This document shows, piece by piece, positions 36,010-44,528 of a stretch of DNA of 52,419 nt (positions are counted from its first letter, which is position 1; every line of letters begins with the position of its first letter). The notes beneath the pieces were generated by a model. It was not told the DNA's origin. It saw only the letters and a program-made list of their open reading frames with translations, and ran no database searches. Origin of the DNA: Ilumatobacter sp. (lineage in GTDB: Bacteria; Actinomycetota; Acidimicrobiia; Acidimicrobiales; Ilumatobacteraceae); the NCBI GenBank assembly GCA_007693335.1, contig REDU01000065.1, forward strand, positions 1 to 52,419, written 5' to 3'. The translations under genes were made by a program, and so were the position numbers.

Positions 36010-36112
36010 GCACGATCACTGCCATCCGCCGCGACAGACTTGACACTGCGACACCGACACCGACACCGATACCCAGCGCATCCGACCCAGCACACCCGAA
36101 CCAGGGGGAACC

Positions 36113-36412
36113 GTGAGCTCCACCGAGCGCCAACTGCTCACCATCATCGCCGAAGCCGTGCTCGAGCAGCGACTGATCGACCTGGTGAAGCGACTGGGGG
36201 CGAAGGGCTATTCGATCGGGCACGTGCGCGGCGAGGGCGCGACCGGCAGAGCGGCGCTCGACTTCGCCGGCCCGAGCGTTCGGTTGGAGTCGGTCATGAC
36301 CGATGAGGTGGTCGACCGGGTGTTCGAGGCCCTCGCCGCCGACTACTTCCCCCACTTCGCCGTGGTGGCGTGGGTGGTGCCGGTACGGGTCGCGCGGCCG
36401 GAGCGCTTCTGA
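36113..36412 (+). CDS. sbtB: SbtB-like PII signalling protein
   Basis: A 99-aa PII-fold protein. SSTERQLLTIIAEAVLEQRL and the following KRLGAKGYSIGHVRGEGATG match SbtB rather than GlnB. The T-loop region is short (ATGRAALDFAGPSVRLE), and the protein ends with YFPHFAVVAWVVPVRVARPERF-type strand (HFAVVAWVVPVRVARPERF). It lacks the C-terminal Cys-containing R-loop of some cyanobacterial SbtB. In that system SbtB binds adenine nucleotides (cAMP, AMP) and gates SbtA. GTG 36113 has an AGGGGG ribosome-binding site at 36103-36108. It lies between sbtA and a carbonic anhydrase gene. Confidence 0.85.
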   Translation: MSSTERQLLTIIAEAVLEQRLIDLVKRLGAKGYSIGHVRGEGATGRAALDFAGPSVRLESVMTDEVVDRVFEALAADYFPHFAVVAWVVPVRVARPERF

Positions 36413-36482
36413 TCTGCGGCGCCCACGTGCCACGCTGGTCTGCCGACCACCCGGTCGGCACGAGTCCAGGGCCACCGCTGAC

Positions 36483-37013
36483 ATGACCACATCCACCTCC
36501 ACCTCACCCGACTTCACCCCCAGCACCGACGAACTCGTCGAGCGCAACCAGGCCTTCGCCGAGAGCTTCGGCGACAGCGACCTGCAGGTGGCACCGACGC
36601 GACAGCTCGCCGTGGTCACCTGCATGGACTCGAGGATGGACCTGTTCCGACTGCTCGGCCTCGCCCACGGCGAAGCCCACGTGATCCGCAACGCCGGCGG
36701 GGTGGTGACCGACGACGTGATCCGATCACTGTGTCTGTCGCAGCGCGCCCTCGGCACCCGGGAGATCATCCTGATCCACCACACCAACTGCGGACTCCAC
36801 AACGTGTCGGAAGACGCGTTCAAAGCCGAGCTCGAGGCCGAGCTGGGCATCAAGCCGTGGTGGGCGCTCGAATCGTTCACCGACCCCTACGCCGACGTGC
36901 GCCAGTCGATCGAACGGCTCCGCCACACGCCGTTCGTGACCTACAAGGAGCACATCCGCGGCTTCGTCTACGACGTGCGCACCGGCGAGCTCCACGAGGT
37001 CACCCGCGACTGA
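36483..37013 (+). CDS. Beta-class carbonic anhydrase
   Basis: A 176-aa Zn enzyme interconverting CO2 and bicarbonate. Zn ligands are Cys in VVTCMDSRMD and His/Cys in HHTNCGL; the CxDxR dyad is intact. The motifs AHVIRNAGGVVTDDVIRSL and LGTREIILIHHTNC and the small size match the mycobacterial Rv1284 type. ATG 36483 follows a 70-nt gap after sbtB. With sbtA and sbtB it forms an inorganic-carbon supply module: import bicarbonate, sense, interconvert. No RuBisCO or carboxysome gene is in the window, so the sink may be anaplerotic or biosynthetic carboxylases. Confidence 0.94.
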   Translation: MTTSTSTSPDFTPSTDELVERNQAFAESFGDSDLQVAPTRQLAVVTCMDSRMDLFRLLGLAHGEAHVIRNAGGVVTDDVIRSLCLSQRALGTREIILIHHTNCGLHNVSEDAFKAELEAELGIKPWWALESFTDPYADVRQSIERLRHTPFVTYKEHIRGFVYDVRTGELHEVTRD

Positions 37014-37043
37014 CCACCGATCGATCTCGCACGGCACACCGGG

Positions 37044-38278
37044 TCAACGAGCCACTCCTGACATGATGACGGCGACACGCTCACCACCGGCCACATGGCG
37101 TCGCCCTGCGAGCAGACCGGCGAGGCCGGCCGCACCGGTGTGGCTGGCGCGGAAGCCGGCCCGGTGGGCGAGATCGTGGGCGGCGAGGACGTCCTCCTCG
37201 GCGGCAACGACGGGTTCGCCACCCGACCGGCGCATCGCCGCGATCACGCCCAGACCGTCATAGGTCTCGTCGTCGAGGATCCCGTCCGCCGCCGAGGTCG
37301 GATCCGGCCACGGCGCCATCAGCTCGTGCCAACGCTCGGCGATCTCCTGACCGGACAACTCCCGCCCCGGAGCCTGCACGAGCTCCCACGTGCGTGCGAG
37401 CGGCGCGCACCCCTCGGTCTGCACGGCGTGCAGACGGACACCGGCACCGAGCGCGTCGGCCACGCACGTGGCGAACGCTCCCCCGCCGACCTGGACGAAC
37501 ACGGCGTCGAGCCCGACCCCCGCGTCAGACGCCGCATCGGCGATCTCCCATCCCAGCGTGCGGCCACCGTCGAGGCACAGCGCGTTCTCGGGGCCCTGCA
37601 CGCTGAACGGGACGGCACCGGCGGCCACCGCCGCGCGGAAGCGGTGCACGGCAGGGTCCCCCGGCGGGTCGTCGGATCGTCTCGGACACCGGTGGACGCG
37701 GGCCTGCAACTCGTCGAGACGAACACCGAACGCGTCGTCCATCCACTCGGGGACGTACACGTCGATCGGCCAGTCGACGCGGGCCGCGAGCGTGGCGGCG
37801 GCCAGTGCGGCGTTGCCACACGACGCGATCGCGAGCGGCGGGCGATCGACGAGCCGGCCCAGCTGCTCGGCCGCCAGGAGCTGCAGCAGGATCGTCGTCA
37901 GATGTCGGAACTTGTGCGAGCCCGCCACGTTGTCGGTCTCGTCCTTCACCCACACGTCGAGCCCCAGCTCGTCGGTCAGCAGGTCGGAGCGTCCGAACGG
38001 TGTCACGGTGGCATCGGGGACCACGGCGCGTGTGAGTGCGGTGCAGTCGTCGTGATCGAGACCGTTCGCCGTTGCCGATGCCCACCACGCCAGTCGCGGT
38101 CCGTAGCGGACGAACGGATCGGGGTCGTCGACCGGAGGCGCTGGAGGTCGGTGGTCGACCACCCGCAGCACGTGTCGCCGGTCTGCGGGAGTCGACCGGG
38201 GGCATCGCCACGGGAACGGCTCGGCGATGCCGACGGTGGTGCCACAGACGACGCAGCGCCAGCCGACCGCCGGTCGGG

Positions 38279-38282
<4 letters not shown>
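37044..38282 (-). CDS. Fold-type-II PLP enzyme, threonine-synthase-like
   Basis: A 412-aa pyridoxal-phosphate enzyme. The N-terminus has a CxxC knuckle ([13 protein letters not shown]) with another Cys at PWRCPRS, resembling the Zn-ribbon of some threonine synthases. The PLP Lys is in [16 protein letters not shown], the phosphate/substrate loop in [17 protein letters not shown], and the second loop in [19 protein letters not shown] 38282 overlaps the upstream PLP gene by 4 nt (ATGA), so they are coupled. The fold and layout are those of threonine or diaminopropionate-type lyases. The GSHKFR loop is close to threonine synthase, but the reaction is not determined. Confidence 0.78.
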
Positions 38283-39826
<1,544 letters not shown>

Positions 39827-39917
39827 GCTTTACAGTCTGTCAAGGATGGGCACCGATGCCCTGCCGCAGCGCCCAGGATCCCATCACCTCTTCATCCTGC
39901 GTTCACAGTTCGAGCGG

Positions 39918-39923
39918 TACGGT
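39918..39923 (+). promoter_or_regulatory. Putative -10 box of the Pycsar-effector-like gene (leaderless)
   Basis: TACGGT ends 8 nt before GTG 39932, the same arrangement as at manA. Confidence 0.4.
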
Positions 39924-39931
39924 TCTCGTCG

Positions 39932-40453
39932 GTGCAGGACGGGCTCAGACGTGACGACGAACGGGGCGCAGTCGACGAGCTCCTGCACACCTACCAGCAG
40001 GCCCTCGTCCAGCTCAGCATCATGGCCGACCAGAAGGCCAACATCATCCTGGGTGCCTCGCTCATCATGATCACGATCATCGTCGGGCTCGGTTCGAGCG
40101 CCGGCCTCACCGCCAGTCTCGCGACGCTCGGGGCGTTCACGGTGGCCTCGTCGATCGCTGCGCTGATGGCGGTGATGCCCTCGACCGGGAACAACCCCAA
40201 CACGCAGAAGAGTCCGCTCTACTTCGGCGACATCGCCCACATGACCGAACAGGAACACCAGGACACGATGACCGGGATGATCCGCAGCGAGGACGGCGTG
40301 TACCGGAGCATGCTGATCGACATCCACCAGCAGTCGAGGAATCTCCAGCTCTCGAAGTTCCGGTATCTGCGCATGTCGTACTCGCTGTTCATCGTCGGTC
40401 TGGTGGTCACCAGCGCAGTGGTGACCATGGAGGTTGCCACCGGCCGCATCTGA
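39932..40453 (+). CDS. Pycsar-effector-like (DUF5706/PycTM) membrane protein
   Basis: A 173-aa protein with an N-terminal amphipathic helix and about three membrane segments (residues 36-53, 56-74 and 150-168). YQQALVQLSIMADQKANIIL matches the ADxKAxxxL signature of the PycTM effector domain. The downstream pattern, a YFGD motif (SPLYFGDIAHM), then a helical soluble part ending LQLSKFRYLRMSYSLFIVGL, fits the same family. In Pycsar, the effector permeabilises the membrane on binding cCMP or cUMP. No cyclase gene is next to it. GTG 39932 is chosen from the leaderless-type promoter; the frame upstream is antisense to the PLP gene. Confidence 0.68.
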   Translation: MQDGLRRDDERGAVDELLHTYQQALVQLSIMADQKANIILGASLIMITIIVGLGSSAGLTASLATLGAFTVASSIAALMAVMPSTGNNPNTQKSPLYFGDIAHMTEQEHQDTMTGMIRSEDGVYRSMLIDIHQQSRNLQLSKFRYLRMSYSLFIVGLVVTSAVVTMEVATGRI

Positions 40454-40538
40454 CGGCGACCACGTGTGGGCAGCAGGAGCAGCATCGAGGACCGATCTGA
40501 CCCTCGTCCGGCTTCCCGTAGTCTGAGACGGTCACCCG

Positions 40539-40620
40539 GCGGGCGTGGCGGAACTGGCAGACGCGCGGGCCTTAGGAGCCCGTTCCGGAAGGAGTGAGGG
40601 TTCGAGTCCCTCCGCCCGCA
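40539..40620 (+). tRNA. tRNA-Leu (anticodon UAG)
   Basis: The acceptor stem GCGGGCG pairs with CGCCCGC, with discriminator A at 40620. The D-arm GTGGCGGAACTGGCAGACGC, the anticodon arm CGGGC-CTTAGGA-GCCCG, with UAG at loop positions 34-36, a long variable arm (class II, as in Leu tRNAs) and the T-arm GAGGGTTCGAGTCCCTC are all present. The 3' CCA is not encoded. The next gene begins at 40623. Confidence 0.95.
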
Positions 40621-40622
40621 CG

Positions 40623-41675
40623 ATGAACGAACACGTCGATCCCGCCCACTCCAGCGATCTCCCCACACCCGCACTCGTGATCGATGGCGACGTGTTCGAC
40701 CGCAACCTCGCGGTGATGGCCGCTACCCATCCCGGCCCCGCACTGAGACCGCACGTGAAGGCCCACAAGTGCACCTCGATCGCCGCTGCCCAGGCGTCCA
40801 TGGGGCACCTCCGATTCACGTGTGCGACTCCGCGCGAGGTGATCGGCATGGCAGCGGCGGGCCTCGGTCACGACCTCCTGCTCGCCAACGAGACGGTCGA
40901 CGCGGTCCGGCTGCGAGCCATGGCCGGGCTCGACAACCCGGTCACGGTCGCGGTCGACTCCGACTCCACGCTCGATGCCGCCGTTGCTGCGGGCATCGAG
41001 CGGGTACTGATCGACGTGAACGTCGGCCTCCCCCGGTGTGGTGTCGCCCCCGATGCTGCCGGCCGCCTCGCCGATCTCGCACGGTCGGCCGGGCTCGAGG
41101 TGCGGGGGGTGATGGGCTACGAAGGTCATCTGATGATGGTGACCGACCGCTCCGAGCAGGCCGAACGGGTCGAGGCCGCGATGGCACTGCTGCGACGGGC
41201 ACATGCTGATGTGGGCGGCCACATCGTGTCGGCCGGCGGTACCGGCACGTTCGATCTCCACGAGCGCACCGGTGTGAACGAGGTGCAGGCCGGCAGCTAC
41301 GCCCTGATGGACACCCACTACGGCCGACTGGGGCTCCCGTTCGAACAGGCGGTGTTCGTGCTGGGCACCGTGATCTCGGTGGGCGACCGCTATGCGGTGG
41401 CCGACGTGGGCCTCAAGGCACTCGGCATGGACCACGGCGATCCCGACCTCGTGATGGACGACGGCAGTCCTCGTTCAGTGTGGTTCTGCAGCGACGAGCA
41501 CATCACCTTCTCGATCGACGGAGGCTCCACGGGCGGTGGCGCGCCCGTCGTGGGCGATCGCGTGAGGGTGGTGCCGGCGCACGTCGACCCCACGATGGCG
41601 ATGCACGAGGTCGCATGGGTGGTGCGTGACGACCGGGTGACCGACCGCTGGCCGATCGACCTCCGCGGCTGGTGA
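40623..41675 (+). CDS. D-threonine aldolase / D-serine-deaminase-like PLP enzyme (alanine racemase fold)
   Basis: A 350-aa fold-type-III PLP enzyme. LPTPALVIDGDVFDRNL opens the barrel, and the PLP Lys is in RPHVKAHKCTSIAAAQ. GYEGHLMM and SAGGTGTFDLHER are family segments. The late metal site reads CSDEHITF and VPAHVDPTMAMHEVAWV. The His-x-Asp in PAHVDPT is the pair that binds Mn in D-threonine aldolase; D-serine dehydratases have Cys there. Aldolase activity (D-threonine to glycine and acetaldehyde) is therefore favoured. ATG 40623 begins 2 nt after the tRNA, with no room for a separate ribosome-binding site, so it is probably co-transcribed with the tRNA and freed by tRNA 3' processing. Confidence 0.85.
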   Translation: MNEHVDPAHSSDLPTPALVIDGDVFDRNLAVMAATHPGPALRPHVKAHKCTSIAAAQASMGHLRFTCATPREVIGMAAAGLGHDLLLANETVDAVRLRAMAGLDNPVTVAVDSDSTLDAAVAAGIERVLIDVNVGLPRCGVAPDAAGRLADLARSAGLEVRGVMGYEGHLMMVTDRSEQAERVEAAMALLRRAHADVGGHIVSAGGTGTFDLHERTGVNEVQAGSYALMDTHYGRLGLPFEQAVFVLGTVISVGDRYAVADVGLKALGMDHGDPDLVMDDGSPRSVWFCSDEHITFSIDGGSTGGGAPVVGDRVRVVPAHVDPTMAMHEVAWVVRDDRVTDRWPIDLRGW

Positions 41676-41685
41676 CCCCCAGATC

Positions 41686-42324
41686 TCACTCCGAACTGTC
41701 TGCGCCACACGGCCGGTTCCGGCCGCTCCTCGCGGACAGTTCGTGGAGGAGGGCTCGGAGGGCGCGGCCGCGGTGGGACACGGCCTGCTTCTCGTCGAGG
41801 GTCATCTCGGCGAACGTGCGACCGTCGCCGTCGATGGGGACGAACACCGGGTCGTAACCGAACCCGCGGTCGCCGCGTTCGGCGGCGGTGATGTGGCCCT
41901 CGCACACCCCGTCGACCACGATCTCGCTGCCGTCGGGCCAGCGGACCACCAGCGACGTGCGGAAGCGCGCCGAGCGGTCGCCGCCCGCCAGCGCGAGTTC
42001 GTCGAGCAGCTTCGCCCGGTTGTCGACATCCGAACAGTGCTCGCCCGCGTACCGGGCGCTGCGCACCCCCGGCCGACCGCCGAGCGCGTCCACCTCGAGG
42101 CCGGTGTCATCGGCCACCGCCGGCAACCCGGTCGCGGCCACGAGGGCGACTGCCTTCAGGCGGGCGTTGCCGACCAGCGTGTCGGCGTCCTCCACCACGT
42201 CGGGAACCTCCGGCGGACGGGGCAGCAGGTCGACCACCCCGGCCAGGAGGTTGGCGATCTCGGCCACCTTTCCGGGATTGGCCGAGGCGCACACCAACGT
42301 GGGGAGGCCGGCCGCCACGGTCAC
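41686..42324 (-). CDS. rdgB: XTP/dITP pyrophosphatase (HAM1 family) with repeat-derived C-terminus
   Basis: A 212-aa housekeeping enzyme that hydrolyses ITP, dITP and XTP to clear damaged purines. ASANPGKVAEI opens the nucleotide site; ADDTGLEVDALGGRPGVRSA and RGFGYDPVFVPIDGDGRTFA are the standard motifs, ending QAVSHRGRALRALLH, where the family normally stops. The last 18 residues or so (ELSARSGRNRPCGADSSE) are encoded by the 50-bp palindrome at 41693-41742 read in this frame, so the element has replaced or extended the original 3' end. It overlaps the lipoprotein gene upstream by 4 nt. The order rdgB-rph-murI is conserved in Actinobacteria. Confidence 0.95.
   Translation of the reverse strand: MTVAAGLPTLVCASANPGKVAEIANLLAGVVDLLPRPPEVPDVVEDADTLVGNARLKAVALVAATGLPAVADDTGLEVDALGGRPGVRSARYAGEHCSDVDNRAKLLDELALAGGDRSARFRTSLVVRWPDGSEIVVDGVCEGHITAAERGDRGFGYDPVFVPIDGDGRTFAEMTLDEKQAVSHRGRALRALLHELSARSGRNRPCGADSSE
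41693..41742. repeat. 50-bp palindromic repeat, copy 6, inside the rdgB 3' end
   Basis: Arms are GAACTGTCTG and CGGACAGTTC. The core GGCCGGTTCCGGCC is itself palindromic and differs from the other copies. It lies within the last codons of rdgB and 18 nt after the stop of the convergent D-threonine-aldolase-like gene. Confidence 0.88.
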
Positions 42325-42737
42325 TCGCTGGGTTCGAAACCGCAGACGTTCACCGAGTAGTCCTCGAGCACCGCCTCGGCCGAGGCGAACTCGGGTGACT
42401 CGGCCAGCTCGAAGATGCGCTCGAACGCCTCCGGGTCGTTCTCGTCGAGGGAGTCGATCTCTTCGAAGAAGTCGACGAACGTGCCGAGCGCATCGCGCAC
42501 CTCGTCGTTGGGTGCCGCTGCTCGCAGCTCGGTCATGGCATCGAGGAACATCGCGTCGCTCTCGTCAGCCGTCATCGCGTCGGTCTCCTCCTCGAGCTGG
42601 GAGATCCGCGCGCAGAACGCCTCGTCGGACAGGGCGGCGCCGCCAGCGCCACCGCTCGAATCGTCGCCGCCGCAGGCAATCGGCAGCACGAGCGCCAGGC
42701 CGGCGATCAGCATCAGGGGGGTTCGCGTCAAGCGCAT
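42321..42737 (-). CDS. Small two-cysteine lipoprotein, hypothetical
   Basis: A 138-aa putative lipoprotein. The signal MRLTRTPLMLIAGLALVLP is followed by an IAC lipobox, then GGDDSSGGAGG. The mature domain is acidic and helical, with Cys in DEAFCARIS and again in VNVCGFEPSE. The FC...(N)C arrangement matches the lipoprotein at 33513, which points to a small paralogous family. ATG 42737 was chosen; the frame extends 14 codons upstream without a convincing signal. It sits between rph (104-nt gap) and rdgB (4-nt overlap) in a conserved housekeeping block. No function is evident. Confidence 0.75.
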   Translation of the reverse strand: MRLTRTPLMLIAGLALVLPIACGGDDSSGGAGGAALSDEAFCARISQLEEETDAMTADESDAMFLDAMTELRAAAPNDEVRDALGTFVDFFEEIDSLDENDPEAFERIFELAESPEFASAEAVLEDYSVNVCGFEPSE

Positions 42738-42841
42738 GTGGTGACTCCTCGTCGATGGTTCCCGGGATCGATGGTGCACCGGTCCCGATGTGGCACCGTA
42801 GCGAGAGTCTGGCGGTCGACGTGTCAGGAACGTGAAAGTCG

Positions 42842-43594
42842 TCAGCGGGCGACCGGCGGCTGGGCCACCGTCGCGGCCTGGAGATCGGCGATCCGGATCA
42901 TGCCCGATTCGGCCAGCGCGAGCAGTTCGTCGAGCTGTGACCGGCTGAACGCCGTGCCCTCGGCGGTGCCCTGCACCTCGACGAACTTCGGGTCACCGCC
43001 GTGCACCGGACGGAGCATCACCACGTTCATGTCGACCTCGGCCACGCTGTCCTCCACGTACGGCAGGTCGAGCAGCGGCACGCCACCGACGATGCCGACG
43101 CTGATGGCGGCGCACTGCGAGTGCAGCGGGTGCACGCCGATCAGGCCCGACCGCATCTTGCGGGTGAGCGCGTCGTGGAGGGCGATGTAGCCGCCACAGA
43201 TGCTGGCCGTGCGCGTCCCGCCGTCGGCCTGCAGCACATCGCAGTCGACCACGACCTGTCGTTCGCCGAGCAGCGTCATGTCGCACGCTGCCCTGAGCGA
43301 GCGGCCGATCAGCCGCTGGATCTCCACGGTGCGCCCGCTCTGCTTACCCCTGGCCGCCTCCCGATCGACCCGCTCGGGCGACGATCCGGGGAGCATCGAG
43401 TACTCGGCGGTCACCCAGCCCTTCCCGCTGTTGCGCATCCAGCGCGGCACGTCCTCGTCGATGCTGGCCGTGCACAACACGCGGGTCTTGCCGAACGTGA
43501 CGAGACACGAACCGTCGGCCATCTCGGTGAAGTCGCGCTCGAACGTGATCGGGCGGAGCTGGTCGGCGGTTCGGCCGTCGGGGCGTTCGGTCAT
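42842..43594 (-). CDS. rph: Ribonuclease PH
   Basis: A 250-aa phosphorolytic 3'-5' exoribonuclease trimming tRNA 3' tails. [20 protein letters not shown] opens it; [17 protein letters not shown] and [15 protein letters not shown] are hallmark segments, with [20 protein letters not shown] and the C-terminal [20 protein letters not shown]. All residues of the phosphate-binding site appear intact. It overlaps murI by 4 nt, and the two form a coupled pair as in mycobacteria, where rphA lies near murI and rdgB. Confidence 0.97.
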   Translation of the reverse strand: MTERPDGRTADQLRPITFERDFTEMADGSCLVTFGKTRVLCTASIDEDVPRWMRNSGKGWVTAEYSMLPGSSPERVDREAARGKQSGRTVEIQRLIGRSLRAACDMTLLGERQVVVDCDVLQADGGTRTASICGGYIALHDALTRKMRSGLIGVHPLHSQCAAISVGIVGGVPLLDLPYVEDSVAEVDMNVVMLRPVHGGDPKFVEVQGTAEGTAFSRSQLDELLALAESGMIRIADLQAATVAQPPVAR

Positions 43595-44415
43595 GGCGCG
43601 ACCGTACCGCCATCACGCCAGGGTTCGGTGGTGTCGAGTTCGGGACCGAGCAGTCGCCCACCCAGCATCCGGAACCACTCGATGTCGCCGCTCGACACCC
43701 ACCGATGACGACCACCCTCGGGGCGCTCGCCCGGTGGCCGCAGGAGCCCGAGGTCGTTCAGCACCGTGTGGGCGGCGAACGCCGTCTCGTCGGCGGAACT
43801 GACCAGCGTGACCTCGGGCCCCATGACGTCGCTGATCGTCCGGGCGAGGAACGGATAGTGGGTGCAGCCGAGCAGGAGCGCGTCGACACCGGCGTCACGG
43901 AGTGGCGCGAGGAGTCGTTCGGCGAGCACCGTCACCTCGTCGCCGGTCGTGCGACCACGCTCCACGAACTCGACGAAGCCGGGACATGCCGCCGACGCGA
44001 GGTGCACCGGTGCCCCCGTGCGGGCCACGGCGTGCAGGTACGCGCCCGACGAGATCGTGCCGACCGTGCCGATCACCCCGACACGCCCGGTGCGGGTGGT
44101 CGTCACGAGCGATCGGGCACCCGGCTCGATCACGTCGATCACCGGCACGGGCAACTCGGCGCGGAGCTCGTCGAGCCCGGCCGCGGTGGCCGTGTTGCAG
44201 GCGACCACGACCGCTTTGGCGCCGTAGTCGTCCACCAGGCTCCAGGCGAGCTCACGGGCATACCCGCGGACGTCGTCGAGCGGCTTCGAGCCGTACGGGT
44301 AGCGGCCCGTGTCGCCCACGTACACGAGGTCTTCGTCGGGCAGGAGGTCGATCAGGGCGCGGGCCACCGTCAGCCCACCGAACCCCGAGTCGAACATCCC
44401 GATCGGCCGATCCAC
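43591..44415 (-). CDS. murI: Glutamate racemase
   Basis: A 274-aa cofactor-independent racemase giving D-glutamate for peptidoglycan. The N-terminal [20 protein letters not shown] and [13 protein letters not shown] are family signatures. The two catalytic Cys lie in [16 protein letters not shown] and [15 protein letters not shown] 44415 gives [11 protein letters not shown], the usual start; upstream sequence is not family-like. It overlaps rph by 4 nt and lies divergently from the GNAT/acyl-CoA-synthetase fusion gene with about 113 nt between starts. Confidence 0.96.
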   Translation of the reverse strand: MDRPIGMFDSGFGGLTVARALIDLLPDEDLVYVGDTGRYPYGSKPLDDVRGYARELAWSLVDDYGAKAVVVACNTATAAGLDELRAELPVPVIDVIEPGARSLVTTTRTGRVGVIGTVGTISSGAYLHAVARTGAPVHLASAACPGFVEFVERGRTTGDEVTVLAERLLAPLRDAGVDALLLGCTHYPFLARTISDVMGPEVTLVSSADETAFAAHTVLNDLGLLRPPGERPEGGRHRWVSSGDIEWFRMLGGRLLGPELDTTEPWRDGGTVAP

Positions 44416-44515
44416 GGGGGCTGAGGTTACGGCGCGAGGTGACCGCGTGACCGATCTGACAGCGTGAGCACCTGCTGCTCGACCGACGGCGGGAGCACGG
44501 ACGTGACGGACGTGG

Positions 44516-44521
44516 CATGCT
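44516..44521 (+). promoter_or_regulatory. Putative -10 box of the GNAT/synthetase fusion gene (leaderless)
   Basis: CATGCT ends 7 nt before ATG 44529. The consensus match is imperfect (first T replaced by C), but the spacing equals that at the other leaderless-type starts. Confidence 0.3.
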
Positions 44522-44528
44522 CGGACGC

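Noticed and set aside
39838-39843. TTGACA on the minus strand as -35 for the 515-aa PLP gene
   Set aside because: A -10 at the standard 17-nt spacing would fall inside the coding sequence, and no TAnnnT box is found there.
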